DNA of 64,000 nucleotides from Breviolum minutum Mf 1.05b.01 (lineage: Eukaryota; Sar; Dinophyceae; Suessiales; Symbiodiniaceae): NCBI GenBank assembly GCA_000507305.1, contig DF239205.1, positions 207,199 through 271,198 of the forward strand, in the 5' to 3' direction. How positions within the stretch are numbered: position 1 is the first letter of the stretch; the number at the start of each line of letters is the position of its first letter. Made by a program: the position numbers and the translations under genes. Under the pieces are notes generated by a model. That model ran no database searches. It saw nothing but the letters and a program-made list of their open reading frames with translations, and was not told the DNA's origin. This document shows, piece by piece, positions 63,701 through 64,000 of the stretch.

Positions 63701-64000
63701 AAAAACATCCCAAAGTGCTTCATCCTCAATTCCTTCCTACAGACATTCGGATTTGGGATGCGAAAAGTGTTTCAAACTCGACCATCTTCAGCTATGACTC
63801 CAATTTTCTCAAAAAAACACTGCAACTGTACACCTTTTTTGGGCTAAGGTTCCTGAGATATCTGTATCTGTTTATTACATGGTGCCCAGCCACACCTTCA
63901 CGCCCGTACCCATGATCTGCTCCTGGCGGAAAAAAGATCATCTTCAAAATTGGGGGAAGTTGGGGGATGTAGTGCCGGGATTTTTTTTGGAAAACCTTTG

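Overview
This 64 kb window looks like nuclear DNA of a dinoflagellate, most likely a symbiodiniacean or close relative (Suessiales). The reasons: genes are cut into many small exons whose introns start with GT, GC or GA but end in AG; one gene carries a relic of the dinoflagellate spliced leader just before its ATG; the large retroelement matches the DIRS-like (tyrosine recombinase) elements I associate with Symbiodinium genomes; and the ion channels are of dinoflagellate type. No bacterial or organellar features were seen. Assignment below dinoflagellate level is inference.

Layout. Almost every recognisable gene is on the minus strand. 1.7-3.7 kb: a complete six-exon family-25 glycosyltransferase. 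5-19 kb: several small multi-exon genes of unknown function, including a three-exon 128-residue protein (8.6-9.5 kb) and a conserved-looking unknown with the spliced-leader relic (10.5-11.6 kb). 19.2-25.1 kb: a voltage-gated cation channel with a C-terminal EF-hand pair. 25.37-34.13 kb: an 8.76 kb DIRS-like retroelement with 30 bp inverted termini, two Gag-like ORFs, and RT, RNase H, a cytosine-methyltransferase-like domain and a tyrosine recombinase, damaged by single-base frameshifts; its leader is a satellite interrupted by a 900-N gap. 34.4-48.2 kb: a kinesin-4-like motor gene. 48.9-49.6 kb: a small plus-strand gene. 49.7-51.8 kb: an NSUN2-like RNA methyltransferase relative with degraded catalytic motifs and added membrane segments. 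53.1-60.1 kb: two tandem, intronless ankyrin/TRP-like channel genes. 60.4-64 kb: mostly repeats and no confident gene.

Scattered through the window is a family of roughly 100 bp foldback elements with TA at both edges. Their outer ends and central loop are shared, but the middle of each arm differs from copy to copy while staying complementary within the copy. This, the methyltransferase nested inside the retroelement RNase H, and the degenerate NSUN2 relative are the most interesting observations. Triplet repeats (CAT on the plus strand) sit in introns or between genes. Exon coordinates were derived by hand from reading frame, splice dinucleotides and family motifs; no search was run.
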